From the NCBI GenBank assembly GCA_950071955.1, contig CATMOC010000209.1, positions 1 through 6,628 on the forward strand: a DNA stretch of 6,628 bases. Direction: 5' to 3'. This DNA is from an uncultured Mesorhizobium sp. Lineage in GTDB: Bacteria > Pseudomonadota > Alphaproteobacteria > Rhizobiales > Rhizobiaceae. Position numbers and translations under genes: made by a program. A model generated the notes under the pieces. That model was given only the letters and a program-made list of their open reading frames with translations. It was not told the DNA's origin and ran no database searches. Of the stretch, positions 1 to 5,289 are shown piece after piece (position 1 is the stretch's first letter; every line of letters starts with the position of its first letter).

Positions 1-362
1 GACTCCAAACGGGGGACTTTCGTTTTCTTGATTCGTCCGGATTCGACGATGTCGCCGAACTCGTCGTTCAGCCGCTCAACAAAGTGATCGTCCGGTTCCT
101 GGTGCAGGCGCAGCACGAGCTTTCCGCGCACATAACGCATGCTGTTATAGACGCTGTAGAACCGCATAATTTCGTCGACGGCTTCGTCGACGTCGTCGGT
201 GATTTTCAACAGCGACAAGTCGTCCGGCGAGATCAGCTCCTTGGCCAGCAATTGTGATTTAATAAACTCCATCCAGGCGGTCCAATAACTGCCGCCGGGC
301 TCGTCGAGACAGACGATCGGCATCAAATCCCGTTTTCCGGTTTGCACGAGTGTGAGCGTCTC
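1..362 (-). other. LOG-family (TIGR00730-type Rossmann fold) C-terminal segment, joined in frame to the dioxygenase
   Basis: Codons from about position 362 leftwards read like the C-terminal third of LOG/TIGR00730 proteins (lysine-decarboxylase-like, cytokinin phosphoribohydrolase relatives). Seen are TLVQTGK, then [12 protein letters not shown], then LISPDDLSL and [16 protein letters not shown], then YNSMRYV, and a trailing VLRL block. In the family, this segment follows the catalytic PGGxGTxxE loop, which is absent here, so the segment alone cannot hold the active site. Base composition also differs: by hand count about 55% G+C over 1-350, with AT-rich codons (TTT ATT AAA TCA CAA) near 255-272, against about 67% over 421-540. 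The segment runs off the left edge. The family assignment is from remembered motif order and was not searched. Confidence 0.7.
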
Positions 363-1055
363 GAACCCTTCGGCGCGGATCATGAAATGCAGGTGCGCCG
401 GGCGGCGCAGCGGATAGCCGACATCCCTCAGCAACTGCCCGACCGGGCCATCGTCCGGCACGCGATAGCCGGCCGGCTTGACCGTGCGGTAGTAGAAGTG
501 GCCATCGGCGGCGGTGGTGAAGGCGCCGCGCAGGTTGAATTCGGGCTGCAGGTCGGGCTGCTGGTTTTCGTACAGGCCTTCCGCGTTGGCCTGCCAGGTC
601 TCGACCAAGGCGCCTTGGATCGGGTGACCATCGAGGTCGCGGACATGGCCCGAGACGCACAGCGGCTCGCCCCGACCGTCGAGCGAGATGATCGCGCCCA
701 GCGGCAAGCGCGGCACATCGGCGCGGTAGAACGGGCCGCGGATCGTGTTGGGCGTGGCGCCAGCCGGGCGCCGCGTGTTGATGTCCTCGACGAGCGCGGA
801 GACCCCGAGCAGATCGGACAGCAGGATCCATTCCTGCCGCTTCTCGTCGCTGGCATGGCCGACGTCGGTTAGAAATCCGATGACACGGCGCCAGTCGGCC
901 TGGCTCGGACGCGCTTCCTTGACGATCTGGTGCAGGTGCTCGACCACGCTGACCAGCACGCGCGACAGGCGCCCGTCGCCCGCGCCCAGCAGGCGCTCGG
1001 CGACGAGTTGCGACGAATTGTGCTCGCCATAGGGATGGCCGGTCGGCAGCGGCAT
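1..1055 (-). CDS. Intradiol ring-cleavage dioxygenase, C-terminus replaced in frame by a LOG-family protein tail (partial at left edge)
   Basis: The frame starts at the ATG at 1055, preceded by a strong Shine-Dalgarno (GGGGAGG, 4 nt upstream), and stays open for 351 codons to the window edge, so the stop is not seen. Residues 1 to ~232 are an intradiol dioxygenase, which opens a catechol- or hydroxyquinol-type ring between the two hydroxyls using Fe(III). An N-terminal helical linker domain (about 1-100) is followed by [11 protein letters not shown] and the catalytic beta-sandwich. All four expected iron ligands are visible: Tyr162 (GLYENQ), Tyr197 ([10 protein letters not shown]), His221 and His223 (PAHLHF). 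In this family the text after AEGFETL should continue with a HxFxxGDPYLxxDAVFGVK-like strand; here it instead becomes TLVQTGK and a LOG-protein C-terminus. The final ~50-60 residues of the dioxygenase are therefore missing, although the metal site is intact. Divergent from a LysR regulator. The dioxygenase identity is firm; the exact substrate (hydroxyquinol favoured) is inference, and the intact fusion is doubtful. Confidence 0.85.
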   Translation of the reverse strand, partial: MPLPTGHPYGEHNSSQLVAERLLGAGDGRLSRVLVSVVEHLHQIVKEARPSQADWRRVIGFLTDVGHASDEKRQEWILLSDLLGVSALVEDINTRRPAGATPNTIRGPFYRADVPRLPLGAIISLDGRGEPLCVSGHVRDLDGHPIQGALVETWQANAEGLYENQQPDLQPEFNLRGAFTTAADGHFYYRTVKPAGYRVPDDGPVGQLLRDVGYPLRRPAHLHFMIRAEGFETLTLVQTGKRDLMPIVCLDEPGGSYWTAWMEFIKSQLLAKELISPDDLSLLKITDDVDEAVDEIMRFYSVYNSMRYVRGKLVLRLHQEPDDHFVERLNDEFGDIVESGRIKKTKVPRLE

Positions 1056-1156
1056 CGTTCCTCCCCGGGAATTTCACCGGACGTTGCTGAACCAAGGATA
1101 GCCGGACGACAACGATACAGGATGATTTTCCTGCCACTTTAGCATAGCATATCGCT
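1056..1156. promoter_or_regulatory. Divergent control region between dioxygenase and LysR regulator
   Basis: This 101-bp gap separates the start codons of the minus-strand dioxygenase and the plus-strand LysR gene, the usual place for LysR-type operators. The dioxygenase ribosome binding site (CCTCCCC on the plus strand) lies at 1060-1066. A short inverted repeat CAGGA-N6-TCCTG is at 1118-1133 and a better palindrome lies at 1143-1159. On the minus strand TATCCT (1094-1099) could be a -10 element, but no matching -35 box is seen, which would suit activator-dependent transcription. The promoter positions are guesses; the regulatory role follows from the gene arrangement. Confidence 0.55.
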
Positions 1157-1159
1157 ATG
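1143..1159. promoter_or_regulatory. Candidate LysR-type operator overlapping the regulator start codon
   Basis: The sequence CATAGC-ATATC-GCTATG has perfect 6-bp inverted arms around a 5-nt centre and contains the T-N11-A signature of LysR-type binding sites (T at 1145, A at 1157). The right arm contains the ATG of the LysR gene, so a protein bound here would cover its own translation start region and favour autorepression. No Shine-Dalgarno is visible just upstream of that ATG. Function is inferred from symmetry and position only. Confidence 0.45.
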
Positions 1160-2107
1160 AAGCTCGATGAACGTCATCTCGTCCAGCTGGCTGCCGTGGT
1201 CCAGGCGGGCGGAGTGACCGAGGGCGCGGCCCTGATCGGCATGACGCAACCCGCCGTCTCCCGCACGCTTTCGATGCTGGAAAAGCGGCTCGGGGAAGCA
1301 CTGTTCGTGAGGGGCCGCCGCCCTCTGCAGCCTACGCCGCTGGGCCGCGCGCTGGCGGAGCACGGCCAGGCGATGCTGCTCGCCTCGCGGAAAGCCTCCG
1401 AACTGGTCGCCAGCTTCCACCACGGCCGCACCGGGCTGGTGCGCATCGGCGGAACCCCGTTCTTCATGGACGCCCTCATCTCCGGCACGATCGCGGAGTT
1501 CCAGAACCACTATCCGGACGTCCGCGTCGACCAGAGCTATGGATACCTTCAGGAACTCCAGGCTGCCGTCATTGCCGGCCGGCTCGACCTCGCCATCTGC
1601 CCGATCGACATTCTCGACGAGGGATCCGGGCTGGAGTTCCAGGAGATTCTGCCGGGCCGCAACGTCGTCGCCTGCCGCTCGACTCATCCGCTGCTGCTGA
1701 AGCGCCGTCTGGGCGGCAAGGAACTGCTCGACTATCCGTGGATCGCGCCGCCGCCCGGCAGCCCACTGTTGGCCGACCTGCGCAGCCTGCTCTTGTCGCT
1801 CGGCGCCACCGAGATCAAGGTGCGCTATTCGGGCGGCTCGCTTACCAGCGCCATGACCTACCTGAAGAGCACCGACGCGCTGACCGTGCTGCCGCACGGC
1901 GTGGTGTTCGCCTTCCGCAAGGAGAAGTCGATCACCGCCCTGCCCCTGAACATCCCGCACCCGGAACGCGCGCTCGGCCTGCTCCGCCTCGCCGACGCGC
2001 CGCGCTCGCCCGCCGTGGAGAAATTCGCCCTGCACGTGCGCCAGAGTTTCGACAGCCTGCGCCACTTGATCAAGCGGCACGAGCAGGCGGTGGTGTGGGG
2101 CGCGTGA
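1157..2107 (+). CDS. LysR-type transcriptional regulator
   Basis: A cytoplasmic DNA-binding regulator of 316 aa, normal for the family. The N-terminal winged helix-turn-helix spans about residues 5-63 and shows the characteristic order: helix 2 with VTEGAALIGMT, the recognition helix QPAVSRTLSMLEKRLG (31-46), then LFVRGRRPLQPTPLG. A linker helix follows and then the periplasmic-binding-like effector domain from about residue 90 (GLVRIGGTPFF onward), including RLDLAICPID and YPWIAPPPGSP. The start at 1157 gives MKLDERHL, a typical LysR beginning, although no Shine-Dalgarno precedes it. It is transcribed away from the intradiol dioxygenase, so that gene is its likely target, with an aromatic intermediate as probable co-inducer; this is inference from arrangement. 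The gene ends at a TGA and faces the small minus-strand gene at 2180-2590. The family is certain; the ligand is unknown. Confidence 0.95.
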   Translation: MKLDERHLVQLAAVVQAGGVTEGAALIGMTQPAVSRTLSMLEKRLGEALFVRGRRPLQPTPLGRALAEHGQAMLLASRKASELVASFHHGRTGLVRIGGTPFFMDALISGTIAEFQNHYPDVRVDQSYGYLQELQAAVIAGRLDLAICPIDILDEGSGLEFQEILPGRNVVACRSTHPLLLKRRLGGKELLDYPWIAPPPGSPLLADLRSLLLSLGATEIKVRYSGGSLTSAMTYLKSTDALTVLPHGVVFAFRKEKSITALPLNIPHPERALGLLRLADAPRSPAVEKFALHVRQSFDSLRHLIKRHEQAVVWGA

Positions 2108-2116
2108 AGTGTCATG

Positions 2117-2134
2117 CCCGCCGGAGGAAGCGGG
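2117..2134 (+). terminator. Weak hairpin after the LysR gene
   Basis: CCCGC and GCGGG form a 5-bp stem with an 8-nt loop 10 nt past the LysR stop, in the gap between two convergent genes. There is no following T-run, so it is at best a weak terminator. Confidence 0.2.
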
Positions 2135-2179
2135 GTAGAATTCGATGGCAGCGATGGTCGGCGTTCCGCACGGCATGCC

Positions 2180-2590
2180 TCATGACGTATCGTTCGGCTT
2201 CGCTATCCAGCCGCTACCGCGACGGCCGTGGCCCGACACCGCGTGAGACGCCAGGCCGCCACGCTCGCATTGGCGGTCGAGCAGGTTTCCGATGGGCAAG
2301 AGTGTGCAGAGGGCGGCGGCCAGCGCATAGAAGCGCGCGGCGAGCCGCAGCGCGTCGTCGGGGTCGCTGCCGATCGGCGCGATCCCTTCGAGTTCCGAGA
2401 GCGGCATGCCCGCCGCCTCGAGGACGTAGCTTTCCGACACCGCCTCCGCATAGCGCAGGAGGACGAGCACGAACCAGCGCACCGGCCCTGAGCGCGTGGC
2501 GGCCTGCTCGGCCATGGCGGCGAAGGAGACGAGCAGCGCCATGACGCGCCGAAGCATCCTTTCGTCCACCATTTGCGCACGCACGTCCAT
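2180..2590 (-). CDS. Small uncharacterised protein, possibly membrane-associated
   Basis: A 136-aa protein starting MDVRAQMVDERMLRRVM; the ATG at 2590 is preceded by AAAGGACACGAG, an acceptable Shine-Dalgarno. Three stretches are rich in hydrophobic residues: about 16-30 (MALLVSFAAMAEQAA), 37-47 (VRWFVLVLLRY) and 84-101 (LAARFYALAAALCTLLPIG). A hydrophilic, Arg/Gly-rich tail ends in PNDTS. I recall similar short proteins beginning MVDERMLRRVM and ending near YDTS in Hyphomicrobiales genomes, all of unknown function; that is recollection, not a search. The order of charged and hydrophobic residues looks like a real protein rather than a chance frame, and the overlapping plus-strand frame reads as an Arg-rich shadow. 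It is convergent with the LysR gene and lies downstream of the tandem repeats. No function can be assigned. Confidence 0.65.
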   Translation of the reverse strand: MDVRAQMVDERMLRRVMALLVSFAAMAEQAATRSGPVRWFVLVLLRYAEAVSESYVLEAAGMPLSELEGIAPIGSDPDDALRLAARFYALAAALCTLLPIGNLLDRQCERGGLASHAVSGHGRRGSGWIAKPNDTS

Positions 2591-2715
2591 CTCGTGTCCT
2601 TTGCTGACCGGCGGGTAGTGTGGCGCGGGTGGCGGGGCCGTGGATGGAATTCGAGGAAGCGGTTGATCTTGTTGGGGTCGGCGCCGGTTTCGTCCACGCC
2701 GTCCGGCCCCATCCG

Positions 2716-2909
2716 CTTCGTCATCCTCGGCCGACCGGAGCGCAGCGGAGGGAGAGCCGGGGATCCACGCCTGAGAAGCGGTGACGGGTGCGGTGGTGGA
2801 GGACCCGTCGCGGTTTCCTGCACTACCTCACGCTGCCGCGATTCTCAGGCATGGATCCCAGGGTCTGCGCGACGCCGCTGCGCGGCTGCTCCGCCCTGGG
2901 ATGACGAAG
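2716..2909. repeat. Palindromic repeat element, copy 1
   Basis: The element is bounded by CTTCGTCATCC on the left and GGATGACGAAG on the right, an 11-bp perfect inverted pair. Inside are two hairpins and a bridge. The left hairpin pairs ATCCTCGGC with GCCGGGGAT (one T-G wobble). The right hairpin pairs ATCCCAGGG (2855-2863) with CCCTGGGAT (2894-2902) and encloses a small GCCGC-tgc-GCGGC stem. GCCTGAGAA and TTCTCAGGC form the inner inverted pair. It resembles the mosaic or MITE-like palindromic intergenic elements of rhizobia; the family name is not established. Confidence 0.8.
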
Positions 2910-2973
2910 GTGGGGGTGTCGTCGCTAACCGTCGGCGGCGGGGGGCATTCGCCAACCGTCTACCGCCCCTCCG

Positions 2974-3170
2974 CTTCGTCATCCTCGGCCGACCGGAGCG
3001 CAGCGGAGGGAGAGCCGAGGATCCAGGCCTGAGAGATGGTGACGGGTGGGGTGGTGGACGTGGACGAAGGGCGGTTTCCTGCGCCGCCTCACGCTGCCGC
3101 GATTCTCAGGCATGGATCCCAGGGTCTGCGCGACGCCGCTTCGCGGCTGCTCCGCCCTGGGATGACGAAG
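2974..3170. repeat. Palindromic repeat element, copy 2
   Basis: Same architecture as the first copy. Here the left hairpin is perfectly paired: ATCCTCGGC (2981-2989) with GCCGAGGAT (3014-3022). The inner stem of the right hairpin has a TTC loop. The middle segment is longer and differs (it carries a GGACGTGGACGAAGG stretch), so divergence is concentrated between the two hairpins. Confidence 0.8.
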
Positions 3171-3233
3171 GTGGGGTGGCGGCGCTAACCGTCGGCGGCG
3201 GGGGGCATTTGCCAACCGTCGACCGCCCCTCCG

Positions 3234-3421
3234 CTTCGTCATCCTCGGCCGACCGGAGCGCGGCGGAGGGAGAGCCGGGGATCCAGGCCTGAGAGGCGGC
3301 GAAGGATGAGGTGGCGAAGAGGCGGTTTCCTGCACCGTCTCACTCTGCCGATATGCTCAGGCATGGATCCCAGGGTCTGCGCGACGCCGCTTCGCGGCTG
3401 CTTCGCCCTGGGATGACGAAA
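3234..3421. repeat. Palindromic repeat element, copy 3
   Basis: The most diverged copy. The left hairpin again carries the G-T wobble form (GCCGGGGAT). The inner pair is shortened to GCCTGAG/CTCAGGC, the middle is shorter, and the right terminus has one extra A (GATGACGAAAG), which breaks the 11-bp inverted terminus. It lies about 48 nt past the stop of the ArsC-like gene, so its hairpins would be transcribed from that operon's 3' end and might act in RNA stability or termination (inference). Confidence 0.8.
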
Positions 3422-3468
3422 GGGTGGAGGTGCTGTCGCCAATCGTCGTCGGCGGGCGTAGCGAGCCC

Positions 3469-3819
3469 CTACCCTCCCACCACACTCTCATATGTCTCCG
3501 GCTTGAATCCCACCGTCAGGCACCCGTCCACGTCGAGCACCGGGCGCCTGATCATCGAGGGCTGGTCAAGCATAAGGCGCCTGGCCTTCTCCTCGTCGAG
3601 GTCGGCCTTGTCGCGGTCGGGCAGCTTGCGGAAGGTGGTGCCGGCGCGGTTGAGCAGGGGTTCCCACCCTAGTTCGTCGATCCAGCCCTGCAGGCGGGCT
3701 TCGTCGAGGCCGGCGGTCTTGTAGTCGTGGAAGGCGTAGGCGACGCCGTGGGCGTCGAGCCAGGCGCGGGCCTTCTTCATGGTGTCGCAGTTTTTGATGC
3801 CATAGATGGTGACGGACAC
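3469..3819 (-). CDS. ArsC/Spx-family (YffB-like) thioredoxin-fold reductase
   Basis: A 116-aa protein, the usual size for small ArsC/Spx-family proteins, which are cytoplasmic and have a glutaredoxin-like fold. It starts VTIYGIKNCDTMKKARAWLD with the redox Cys at residue 11, in the YGIKNCDTMKKA motif typical of YffB-type members. Further conserved features are YKTAG (34-38), GWEPLLNRAGTTFRKL (51-66) and SMIRRPVL (88-95) with the Arg-Arg-Pro that precedes the active-site strand. I chose the GTG at 3819 because it gives the family's N-terminus, has GAGGG 6 nt upstream, and lies only 2 nt after the upstream gene's stop; a frame extending to 3900 would add an Arg-rich shadow peptide. Last gene of a three-gene operon. 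YffB-type proteins are often called arsenate reductases, but there is no arsenic gene nearby, so the substrate is unknown. Confidence 0.9.
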   Translation of the reverse strand: MSVTIYGIKNCDTMKKARAWLDAHGVAYAFHDYKTAGLDEARLQGWIDELGWEPLLNRAGTTFRKLPDRDKADLDEEKARRLMLDQPSMIRRPVLDVDGCLTVGFKPETYESVVGG

Positions 3820-3821
3820 GG

Positions 3822-4703
3822 TCAGCCCTCGCCGTTCCAGGCCTTGAACGCGGCGGAGTGGTCGACGGTGCCGCCGAGCCGCCCGAGGGCCGCCTGCCAC
3901 CAGCGGTCGGTCTCGGCGACGATCGGTAGCGGCTTATCCAGCGCGGTGGCGAGGCCGGCGGCGATGCCGACGTCCTTGGCGAGCAGGCCGAGCGCGAAGC
4001 CGGTGGCGAAGTCTCCAGTCAACACGTGCTGGCCGAACACGTTTTCGGTGGAGAAGTTGCGGCCGGTCGAGACGTTCATGATCTCCACCGCGACCTTGGG
4101 GTCGAGGCCGAAGCGGCCGGCGAGGATCAGCGCCTCGGCGACGGCGGCGAAACCGGCCGCCGCGACGAAATTGTTGAGTGCCTTCATGGCGTGGCCGGAG
4201 CCGAGCGGGCCCGTGTCGAAGACGCGGTTTCCCATCGAGAGCAGCACCGGCTTGGCCCGCTGCGACAAGGCCGGATCGTCGCTGCCCAGCATGATGGTCA
4301 GCGTACCCGCGATGGCGCGCGGGACGGCGCCCGAGACCGGTGCGTCGACAAAGCCGATGCCAGGCCCGGCCAGGAGCGGACCGAGGTCGCGGCTGCCGAT
4401 GGGATCGGACGAACTCATGTCGATCAGCAGCGCGCCGGGTTTCAGCTGCGACGCCAGCCCGCCGTCGGCTTCCAGCATGACCTCGCGGACGATCTTGCCG
4501 TTGGGCAGCATGGTGACGACGACATCGCTCGCCGCGCCCAGTTCCGCGAGCGAGGCCGCGGCATTGGCGCCGATCTCCGCCGCATGCGCGCGGGCGGCCT
4601 CTGCATTCGCGTCGTAGAGCGTCAGCGGAAACCTGGATTTGACGATATTGGCCGTCATCGGCCGCCCCATGTTGCCGATGCCGACGAAGCCGATCCTCTC
4701 CAT
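3822..4703 (-). CDS. 3-hydroxyisobutyrate dehydrogenase family NAD(P)-dependent oxidoreductase
   Basis: A 293-aa beta-hydroxyacid dehydrogenase, full length for the family, which oxidises or reduces short hydroxyacids such as 3-hydroxyisobutyrate or tartronate semialdehyde. The Rossmann glycine motif GFVGIGNMGRPM (5-16) binds the dinucleotide. DAPVSGA (120-126) is the substrate-binding signature, with Ala where Gly is usual. GSGHAMKALNN (168-178) supplies the catalytic Lys174 and Asn178, and LLAKDVG (240-246) the second conserved Lys243 region. The ATG at 4703 places the Rossmann motif at the N-terminus and has GGAG 8 nt upstream; a longer frame to 4946 is a shadow overlapping the preceding gene. 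It lies 5 nt after the carboxymuconolactone decarboxylase-family gene and 2 nt before the ArsC-like gene, so all three are probably one transcript. The substrate cannot be read from sequence; pairing with a small decarboxylase suggests catabolism of an organic acid. Confidence 0.93.
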   Translation of the reverse strand: MERIGFVGIGNMGRPMTANIVKSRFPLTLYDANAEAARAHAAEIGANAAASLAELGAASDVVVTMLPNGKIVREVMLEADGGLASQLKPGALLIDMSSSDPIGSRDLGPLLAGPGIGFVDAPVSGAVPRAIAGTLTIMLGSDDPALSQRAKPVLLSMGNRVFDTGPLGSGHAMKALNNFVAAAGFAAVAEALILAGRFGLDPKVAVEIMNVSTGRNFSTENVFGQHVLTGDFATGFALGLLAKDVGIAAGLATALDKPLPIVAETDRWWQAALGRLGGTVDHSAAFKAWNGEG

Positions 4704-4708
4704 CGCGC

Positions 4709-5089
4709 CTACTCCACGCCCAGGTCGCCGAGGACGGATTCGGCGGCGCGCAGGCCGCCGACCATCGCGGGGATGCCGCAATAGAGGAAGGAGTGGACGA
4801 GGATCTCGCGGATCTCCTCCTTGGTCACGCCGTTGGCGATCGCGCCTCGCACATGGACCTTGAGTTCCGGCTCCTTGCCGAGCGCGGCGAGCATGGCCAG
4901 CGTGATCATCGAGCGCTCGCGCGTGCCCAGCCCCGGCCGCTGCCACACCTCGCCGAAGCAGATGCGTGTGACGATGTCCTGCATCGGTTGCGTGAAATCG
5001 CTGGCCTTCTCGATCTGCTGTTCGGCGCCGGCCGCGCCGAACATTTTTCTGCGCAGTTCGATGCCGAGTTCGTCGGGGCTTTTCGTCAT
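4709..5089 (-). CDS. Carboxymuconolactone decarboxylase family protein
   Basis: A 126-aa, all-helical, cytoplasmic protein of the carboxymuconolactone decarboxylase/AhpD superfamily. The family core is visible: DFTQPMQDIVTRICFGEVWQRPGLGTRERSM (31-61, split across two helices), then MLAALGK, then the signature KVHVRGAIANGVTKEEIREILVHSFLYCGIPA (77-108) with His79, His99 and Cys104. There is no CxxC, so it is not a peroxidase-reducing AhpD; it resembles PcaC-type 4-carboxymuconolactone decarboxylases. I prefer the ATG at 5089 (MTKSPDELG) because AAGGA lies 4 nt upstream; the ATG at 5104 adds MEKDH and has no spaced ribosome site. First gene of the operon with the dehydrogenase (5-nt gap) and the ArsC-like protein. 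A true protocatechuate-pathway role is unproven, since no other pca genes are present. Confidence 0.92.
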   Translation of the reverse strand: MTKSPDELGIELRRKMFGAAGAEQQIEKASDFTQPMQDIVTRICFGEVWQRPGLGTRERSMITLAMLAALGKEPELKVHVRGAIANGVTKEEIREILVHSFLYCGIPAMVGGLRAAESVLGDLGVE

Positions 5090-5209
5090 GTGGTCCTTCT
5101 CCATCCCTGCGCGATGCCGCTGCGGAATCGCGTCGATGGGGAAAGACCTAACACCATGACGATGCAGCCGAAAGCGTCAGCGGCGCGGGGCGGGCTAACC
5201 AGGGAGGGC
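5090..5209 (-). promoter_or_regulatory. Upstream region of the three-gene operon
   Basis: This 120-bp gap separates the operon's first gene from the long palindrome. It should hold the operon promoter if the palindrome stops transcription from hutU, but I see no recognisable -35/-10 pair and no palindromic operator. The ribosome site for the first gene (GGAGAAGGA on the minus strand) lies at its left end. Confidence 0.3.
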
Positions 5210-5274
5210 GGGGACAGTTTACTTTTTACCCGGAGCGAGCGGCGCTCGCTCCCGGTAAAAAGTAAACTGTCCCC
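5210..5274. repeat. 65-bp near-perfect palindrome (REP-like hairpin)
   Basis: Arms of 32 nt (5210-5241 and 5243-5274) are inverted copies with a single mismatch (C at 5230 against C at 5254) and a 1-nt loop at 5242. The outer part reads GGGGACAGTTTACTTTTTAC on both strands and the inner part is GGAGCGAGCG. It begins 15 nt past the hutU stop. There is no terminal T-run, so it is not a standard terminator, though it would form an extremely stable hairpin in a hutU transcript. The GGGGACAGTTTACTTTTT terminal motif is one I associate with dispersed intergenic repeats of bacteria; this is recollection and was not searched. Confidence 0.85.
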
Positions 5275-5289
5275 CTCTCCGCCGCTCCG

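Larger units (their letters stand above)
2591..3468. repeat. Gene-free stretch holding three tandem ~260-bp repeat units
   Basis: No convincing gene lies here. The block beginning CCGCTTCGTCATCCTCGG recurs at 2713, 2971 and 3231, a period of 258-260 bp. Each unit has a conserved palindromic element (about 190 bp) followed by a spacer of about 60 bp. The first two spacers also match each other (GCTAACCGTCGGCGG, GGGGGCATT, GCCAACCGTC, ACCGCCCCTCCG). After the third element a diverged start of the same spacer (GCCAATCGTCGTCGGCGGG) fades into the ArsC-like gene's 3' end. The open frames crossing the array simply translate the repeats (RFVILGRPERSGGR recurring) and are not genes. From 2591 to 2712 I see nothing beyond the 5' flank of the small gene. 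Confidence 0.85.

Noticed and set aside
259..1137. Long minus-strand frame of 292 codons over the dioxygenase
   Set aside because: Arg/Pro/Ala-rich shadow in another frame; the true frame starting at 1055 carries the dioxygenase motifs.
1139..2176. Minus-strand 345-codon frame opposite the LysR gene
   Set aside because: Its composition is that of an antisense shadow, and the plus strand encodes an unmistakable LysR protein.
2573..3335. Several open frames on both strands across the repeat array, with recurring peptides such as RFVILGRPERSGGR and LRHPRAEQPRSGVAQ
   Set aside because: They are translations of the tandem palindromic repeats; the peptide periodicity equals the DNA period and there are no protein-family features.
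2713..3421. CRISPR array
   Set aside because: The repeats are about 190 bp with similar spacers, far from the short repeat and unique spacer pattern, and there are no cas genes.
3423..3468. Terminator after the ArsC-like gene
   Set aside because: No stable stem followed by a T-run on the minus strand; any termination would have to use the hairpins of the third repeat copy.
3822..4946. Extended N-terminus of the dehydrogenase frame up to 4946
   Set aside because: The extra 81 residues are Arg-rich and overlap the carboxymuconolactone decarboxylase-family gene; the Rossmann motif requires the start at 4703.
5210..5274. Reading the long palindrome as a rho-independent terminator for hutU
   Set aside because: The stem is far too long and no T-run follows on either strand; kept as a repeat instead.
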